DNA of 9,959 nucleotides. Source: Sulfurimonas sp. (lineage in GTDB: Bacteria; Campylobacterota; Campylobacteria; Campylobacterales; Sulfurimonadaceae). Below the pieces are notes generated by a model. It was not told where the DNA came from. It worked only from the letters and a program-made list of their open reading frames with translations, and did not search any database. The DNA lies in contig JAGHAW010000014.1 in the NCBI GenBank assembly GCA_021161305.1, forward strand, positions 1 through 9,959. Direction: 5' to 3'. Positions 6,637-9,959 of this stretch are shown here, one piece after another; positions within the stretch are counted from its first letter, which is position 1, and the number at the start of each line of letters is the position of its first letter. Made by a program: the position numbers and the translations under genes.

Positions 6637-6664
6637 TACATGCCAAACAATACCTTGGCATGTA
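6637..6664 (+). terminator. Strong hairpin after the MFS gene (possible terminator without U-tract)
   Basis: A perfect 10-bp inverted repeat (TACATGCCAA / TTGGCATGTA) with an 8-base loop starts 10 bases after the MFS stop codon. Position suggests termination or 3'-end protection. On the plus strand it is followed by AAAACACACAC rather than a run of T, and on the minus strand by GGGAATT, so it is not a canonical intrinsic terminator in either direction. A protein-binding dyad is an alternative. Confidence 0.5.
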
Positions 6665-6670
6665 AAAACA

Positions 6671-6692
6671 CACACTTTATTCACACTTTATT
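6671..6692 (+). repeat. Perfect 11-bp tandem repeat upstream of a -10 box
   Basis: CACACTTTATT occurs twice head to tail with no spacer, directly before the TTTATACT of the candidate promoter at 6695. The 11-base period is about one turn of B-DNA, so the TTTATT blocks fall on one face of the helix upstream of the -10. This resembles the periodic T-rich signal that replaces the -35 box in Campylobacter and Helicobacter sigma-70 promoters. Confidence 0.7.
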
Positions 6693-6694
6693 TT

Positions 6695-6700
6695 TATACT
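6695..6700 (+). promoter_or_regulatory. Candidate -10 box of the small acidic ORF
   Basis: TATACT, five of six matches to TATAAT, lies 30 bases before the ATG at 6731. It is preceded by the 11-bp tandem repeat. Transcription would start near 6707 and the leader would carry AGGAGG. Confidence 0.5.
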
Positions 6701-6730
6701 ATTTTTTATTACTTCAATAGGAGGTTAATT

Positions 6731-6907
6731 ATGAATGACCTATTTATAGAAATATTAACAAATAATCAAGACGGTAATATTTACAAAGAAAGTTGTATCG
6801 AATTGGAATTTTTAAGTGAGTTTGGAGAAGGAAAAAGTGAGAATGATGAGATTATAAAAAATCTCACCTTCACATGCGAAGAGGGGATTGACTACTCGGA
6901 AATGTAA
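6731..6907 (+). CDS. Small acidic protein, 58 residues, unknown function
   Basis: An ideal Shine-Dalgarno AGGAGG (6719-6724) precedes ATG at 6731 by six bases. The frame runs 58 codons to TAA at 6905-6907. The product begins MNDLFIEILTNNQDG and ends EGIDYSEM. It has 15 Asp/Glu against three Lys and no Arg, hence a net charge near -12, plus two cysteines (C22, C49) and no membrane segment or signal peptide. The hydrophobic pattern in FIEIL, CIELEFL and NLTFTC suggests short beta strands. I do not recognise a family. It has its own candidate promoter and ends 2 bp before the stop of convergent infC, so it fills its gap exactly. A 7-bp inverted repeat (6847-6853 / 6860-6866) lies within the coding sequence. 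The ribosome binding site, promoter and exact fit argue for a real gene; function is open. Confidence 0.7.
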   Translation: MNDLFIEILTNNQDGNIYKESCIELEFLSEFGEGKSENDEIIKNLTFTCEEGIDYSEM

Positions 6908-6909
6908 AA

Positions 6910-7428
6910 CTATTTCTGAGGAGTTACATACATGTTGAAATAACGACCTTCAAATTTAGGTGGTTTTTCCATTACACCGATGTCTTCAACCATTGGCCAA
7001 ACACGAAGAAGAACTTCTTTTCCAGCTTCTGGATGAGCCATTTCACGACCTCTTAAAAATACGCGAAATTTTACATGGAAGCCTTTTTCTAAAAATTCTC
7101 TTGCATGTTTAACTTTATATGCAACATCATTTTCAGCAATTTTAACCGAAAGTTTAATCTCTTTTACAACGATTTTAACTTGGTTTTTTCTTTGCTCTTT
7201 GAGTTTTTTCTCTTCTTGATATCTGAATTTACCGTAATCCATAATCTTAGCAACAGGTGGTTTTGCATCTGGAGCAATAAGAACTAAATCTTGCCCTAAT
7301 TCATTTGCCTTTTCCATAGCTTCATCAAAAGAGATGATTCCTAAAGACTCACCTCCATCTACATTACATCTTAACTCTGTTGCACGAATATCGTCATTCA
7401 TTATTACACGGTTTTTCTTAGTACTCAA
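6910..7428 (-). CDS. infC: Translation initiation factor IF-3
   Basis: IF-3 binds the 30S subunit, prevents premature 50S joining and checks the start codon and initiator tRNA. The 172 residues show the N-domain (about 10-75; NDDIRATELR, then AKPPVAKIMDYGKFRY at 55-70), a lysine-rich linker helix (73-90), and the C-domain (about 90-170) with KEIKLSVKIAENDVAYKVKH (89-108), FRVFLRGREM (121-130) and EGRYFNMYVTP (160-170). Length fits the shorter Campylobacter-type protein. The start is TTG at 7428, overlapping the thrS stop as TTGA; GAGG lies seven bases before it, inside the end of thrS. The first ATG, Met10, would lose only the unstructured basic N-terminal residues, so it cannot be wholly excluded. 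In E. coli, IF-3 represses its own mRNA through a rare AUU start; a UUG start here could allow similar self-discrimination, which is inference. rpmI and rplT, the usual followers, are absent here. Confidence 0.96.
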   Translation of the reverse strand: MSTKKNRVIMNDDIRATELRCNVDGGESLGIISFDEAMEKANELGQDLVLIAPDAKPPVAKIMDYGKFRYQEEKKLKEQRKNQVKIVVKEIKLSVKIAENDVAYKVKHAREFLEKGFHVKFRVFLRGREMAHPEAGKEVLLRVWPMVEDIGVMEKPPKFEGRYFNMYVTPQK

Positions 7429-9233
7429 AAATTTACCTCATTTATCTTAGTTTGTATAAGCGATAAAAAGTCTTCTTCGCTTAGGTTATACTGCTCTCTA
7501 GTTCTTCTATCTCGAACTGCTACGGTTTTGTTTGCTATCTCTTCATCACCAATAACTACTATCATTGGAACACGAGTCTTCTCTGCTACTCTAATTCTTT
7601 TATTTAAAGAATCATTCTTAGCGTATACTTCACTATCGGCATTAATGTCGATAAGTTTATCTGATAAAAGCTTAGCATAATCTTTATGTGTTTCAGCAAC
7701 CGGAACTATTGCAACTTGTGTAGGAGCAATAAACATTGGAAATTCACCAGCATAGTGTTCTGTTAAAATCCCGATAAATCTTTCAAATGAACCTAAAATT
7801 GCTCTATGAATCATAACTGGCTGAATTTTATCATTATCTTCGCCATTGTACTCAAGAGCGAATCTCTCAGGTAGATTGAAATCTAACTGAATTGTTCCAC
7901 ATTGCCACTCACGACCAATAGCATCAGTGATTTTAATATCAATTTTGGGACCATAAAAAGCCCCTCCACCCTCATCTATCTCATACGCAAGACTATTTTT
8001 ATCCATCGCATTTTTAAGTGCTTGAGTTGATATATCCCAGACTTCTTGGCTACCAACAGCTTTTTCAGGTCTAGTAGAAATCATCATCTTATAATCAAAT
8101 TCAAAAGTTGACATAATTTTATCTACAAAATCAACAACTTCTATAATTTGCTCTTCGATTTGGTCAGCTCTGCAGAAGATATGTGCATCATCCTGTGTAA
8201 ACTCACGAACACGAAACAAACCATGTAAAGCACCAGTAAACTCATGGCGATGAACAACACCATACTCAAAATACTTGATTGGCAAATCTCTGTAAGAGTG
8301 CAATTCATCTTCATATACTTTAATATGACCAACACAGTTCATAGGTTTTACACCAAACTCTATCTCATCAATATTAGTGAAATACATATTTTCACCATAG
8401 TTTTCATAGTGACCTGAAGTTTTCCAAAGGTCTGAACGAAGCATCTCTGGTCCACGAACAGGCTCATAGCCTCTCTTTCTATGTGCTTTAAATAGAAGTG
8501 ATTCTAATCTTGCACGAAGACGACCACCGGCGGGAAGCCAGATAGGAAAACCTGCTCCAACCTCTTCACGGAAAGTAAAAAGTTTCATCTCGTTACCCAA
8601 TTTTCTATGATCTCTTTTTTCAGCTTCTGCTAACATATCCATGTGAGCTTTTAGTGACTCTTTATCTGCAAATGCTATACCATATATACGAGTTAGCATC
8701 TCATTTTTAGAATCACCTCCAAGATATGCACCGGCAAGTTTAGTAAGTTTAAAATATCTGATTAATCCAATAGATGGCAAATGAGGTCCACGACATAAGT
8801 CTTCAAACTCACCTTGTTTATAAATAGAAACCGTATCATCATGGATTCTCTGCATAACTGCCAGTTTTAAGTGGTCATCTTTAAACTTCTCTTTTGCTTC
8901 ATCCATTGTGATAGAGTATTTTTCTATTTTATACTTTTTCTTAGCAAAAAATAACATCTGTTTTTCTATCTTTTTCAAATCTCCAGAGCCTATCTCTGAT
9001 TCCGTTTTAAAGTCATAATAAAAACCCTCTTTAACAGTTGGTCCTACATAAAACTTTGCATCAGGATAGAGAGACTTTATAGCTTGAGCCATAAGGTGTG
9101 CTGTTGAATGGCGAAGAACTTCTAAAGAGTCCTTTGAATTATCAAGATGAATCTGCTCACCCTCAAACCCTAACTCCTCAGCAGTTTGTAAATCAATAAT
9201 TTGGTCATTATGTTTTATTGCGATTACATTCAC
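7425..9233 (-). CDS. thrS: Threonine--tRNA ligase
   Basis: This class II synthetase charges tRNA-Thr and edits mis-attached serine. The 602 residues contain the editing domain with H42-x3-H46 (RHSTAHLMAQA), C147 and H151 (LCRGPH), which correspond to the E. coli editing residues H73, H77, C182 and H186. The catalytic core has all three zinc ligands, C300 (KPMNC), H351 (DDAHIF) and H476 (MIHRA), and class II motif 2 around VVHRHEFTG (326-334) and motif 3 in GSFERFIGIL (481-490). The anticodon-binding domain is about 500-600. Only 41 residues precede the editing HxxxH, about 30 fewer than in E. coli, so the N-terminal TGS domain is truncated; I recall the same in Campylobacter. The start is GTG at 9233, with AAGGA ten bases upstream. 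infC overlaps its stop by 4 nt, so the two form an operon. Confidence 0.97.
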   Translation of the reverse strand: MNVIAIKHNDQIIDLQTAEELGFEGEQIHLDNSKDSLEVLRHSTAHLMAQAIKSLYPDAKFYVGPTVKEGFYYDFKTESEIGSGDLKKIEKQMLFFAKKKYKIEKYSITMDEAKEKFKDDHLKLAVMQRIHDDTVSIYKQGEFEDLCRGPHLPSIGLIRYFKLTKLAGAYLGGDSKNEMLTRIYGIAFADKESLKAHMDMLAEAEKRDHRKLGNEMKLFTFREEVGAGFPIWLPAGGRLRARLESLLFKAHRKRGYEPVRGPEMLRSDLWKTSGHYENYGENMYFTNIDEIEFGVKPMNCVGHIKVYEDELHSYRDLPIKYFEYGVVHRHEFTGALHGLFRVREFTQDDAHIFCRADQIEEQIIEVVDFVDKIMSTFEFDYKMMISTRPEKAVGSQEVWDISTQALKNAMDKNSLAYEIDEGGGAFYGPKIDIKITDAIGREWQCGTIQLDFNLPERFALEYNGEDNDKIQPVMIHRAILGSFERFIGILTEHYAGEFPMFIAPTQVAIVPVAETHKDYAKLLSDKLIDINADSEVYAKNDSLNKRIRVAEKTRVPMIVVIGDEEIANKTVAVRDRRTREQYNLSEEDFLSLIQTKINEVNF

Positions 9234-9260
9234 TTGTGTATAATCCTTATAATATTTTTT

Positions 9261-9266
9261 GATATA
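9261..9266 (-). promoter_or_regulatory. Weak candidate -10 box for thrS
   Basis: TATATC on the minus strand (four of six matches), after the T-rich GCAATTTTTAGGCAT, would start transcription near 9254 and include the thrS ribosome binding site. The 49-bp gap to the gene before it contains no terminator hairpin, so read-through from the JetD gene is an alternative or additional source of thrS mRNA. Confidence 0.25.
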
Positions 9267-9282
9267 ATGCCTAAAAATTGCT

Positions 9283-9959
9283 TTAAAGTCGATTAGCTAG
9301 AGAGTTTTTAACATACTCAAACCCTATCCTCTCCTGTTCTAACCTAAAATTTCCAATATTATCAAACATATTTTTTTCTTTATCTGTAAGATTTTTCAAC
9401 TCCTTACATATACTAGATTTTACCTCAACACCAAAATGTTTAAAACTATCTTTTGTCTGCTTATCCATTAGAATAGAAACTGTATCTTTAAAGTAACCTC
9501 TAACTTGTGAGAGAATAGCAAAACCATCACTATCTATATCTCCCCAATAAAAAATATCTTTTGTTTTAAGCCACTCTACATCTCTTAAAACTTCAACACC
9601 ATAACCATTTCCAAAGATTACCATAGAGTTTTTTAGTGGTGGGAAAGACAAAGTTGTTATCTTGTTTTCAACGATATATATGTATCTACATACAGGATTT
9701 AGATGCCTAAACTCATCTATATTTAGAGATATATCACTCAAACCTGCTATAGTTTGAGAACTATCTAAGATTCTAAATCTTATAGTTGGTAGTGGATATT
9801 TTAAATAATATTTTTTCTCAAAACCGTAGTTTGAGAGTGTTGCTATATCTGCATTCAGACTATTTTCATCCAACAAAACAGTTAAAAGTCTATCCAAGAT
9901 TTTTTTATATTTTTCTATAAATTTTGTATCTATATTTTTTATAGAGAGTTCTCTTATGT
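9283..9959 (-). CDS. jetD: C-terminal part of a Wadjet JetD-like (DUF3322/DUF2220) protein, 5' end outside window
   Basis: The frame is open to the right edge. The TTG at 9897 is internal: 20 further codons upstream read IRELSIKNIDTKFIEKYKKI, which matches the conserved JetD element around REL-x-I-x-x-(V/I)DTKFIE. Of the 224 residues seen, the C-terminal Toprim-like (DUF2220) half holds YIVENKITTLSFP (about 94-106), GNGYG (116-120), YWGDIDSDGFAIL (137-149) and the late RLEQERI motif (205-211). JetD is the nuclease subunit of Wadjet, a condensin-like SMC defence complex (JetA kleisin, JetB KITE, JetC SMC) that recognises and cuts circular plasmid DNA. The Glu of VENK and the two Asp of GDID, likely metal ligands, are intact, so the visible part is not decayed. 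JetD is normally the last gene of the operon, so jetA, jetB and jetC should lie just beyond 9959 on the same strand. thrS begins 49 bp downstream. A solitary JetD-like protein is the alternative. Confidence 0.85.
   Translation of the reverse strand, partial: IRELSIKNIDTKFIEKYKKILDRLLTVLLDENSLNADIATLSNYGFEKKYYLKYPLPTIRFRILDSSQTIAGLSDISLNIDEFRHLNPVCRYIYIVENKITTLSFPPLKNSMVIFGNGYGVEVLRDVEWLKTKDIFYWGDIDSDGFAILSQVRGYFKDTVSILMDKQTKDSFKHFGVEVKSSICKELKNLTDKEKNMFDNIGNFRLEQERIGFEYVKNSLANRL

Noticed and set aside
6847..6866. 7-bp hairpin TGAGATT / AATCTCA as a terminator for infC on the minus strand
   Set aside because: It lies within the small acidic ORF, has a weak AT-rich stem and no following U-tract on the minus strand.
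9895..9897. TTG at 9897 as the real start of the JetD-like gene
   Set aside because: The upstream codons up to the window edge encode the conserved DTKFIE element, so the gene continues outside the window.

Overview
The window reads as chromosomal DNA from a member of the Campylobacterota (formerly Epsilonproteobacteria), most likely a Sulfurimonas-like sulfur-oxidising or related free-living lineage. The grounds are the low GC content, the style of IF-3 and ThrRS (a 602-residue ThrRS with a shortened N-terminus, as I recall it in Campylobacter), T-rich promoters with a TATAAT-like -10 and no clear -35, and short intergenic gaps. The genus is an inference; the phylum is more secure.

Layout, left to right. 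Positions 1-1110 (+) hold the C-terminal 369 residues of a probable large secreted or surface protein with Ig-like character. Two housekeeping genes follow closely on the same strand: riboflavin synthase (ribE, TTG start) and the RecQ helicase (GTG start, 3 nt after ribE). recQ meets a stand-alone tRNA-modifying methyltransferase (mnmD, -) tail to tail with overlapping stop codons. Next is a 357-bp stretch holding the most interesting regulatory signals: candidate mnmD promoters, a hairpin with a G-rich loop on the mnmD strand, AT-rich dyads, a well-spaced sigma-54-type promoter, and a 30-codon ORF with a strong ribosome binding site that ends 2 bp from rdgB. rdgB (XTP/dITP pyrophosphatase, -) and an MFS transporter (+) then diverge from a compact shared promoter region.

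The MFS gene is followed by a 10-bp-stem hairpin, a perfect 11-bp tandem repeat abutting a -10 box, and a 58-codon acidic ORF with an ideal Shine-Dalgarno. The rest is on the minus strand, in transcription order: the C-terminal part of a JetD-type protein (Wadjet anti-plasmid defence) that runs off the right edge, then thrS, then infC. thrS and infC overlap by 4 nt (TTGA), so IF-3 is probably translationally coupled to ThrRS.

Most of the window is core metabolism and information processing. The accessory content is at the two ends (surface protein, JetD) and in the two small unrecognised ORFs. No RNA genes, insertion sequences or CRISPR arrays were seen. I do not see a clearly undescribed multi-gene system; the sigma-54-linked small ORF and the JetD gene at the right edge are the best leads.
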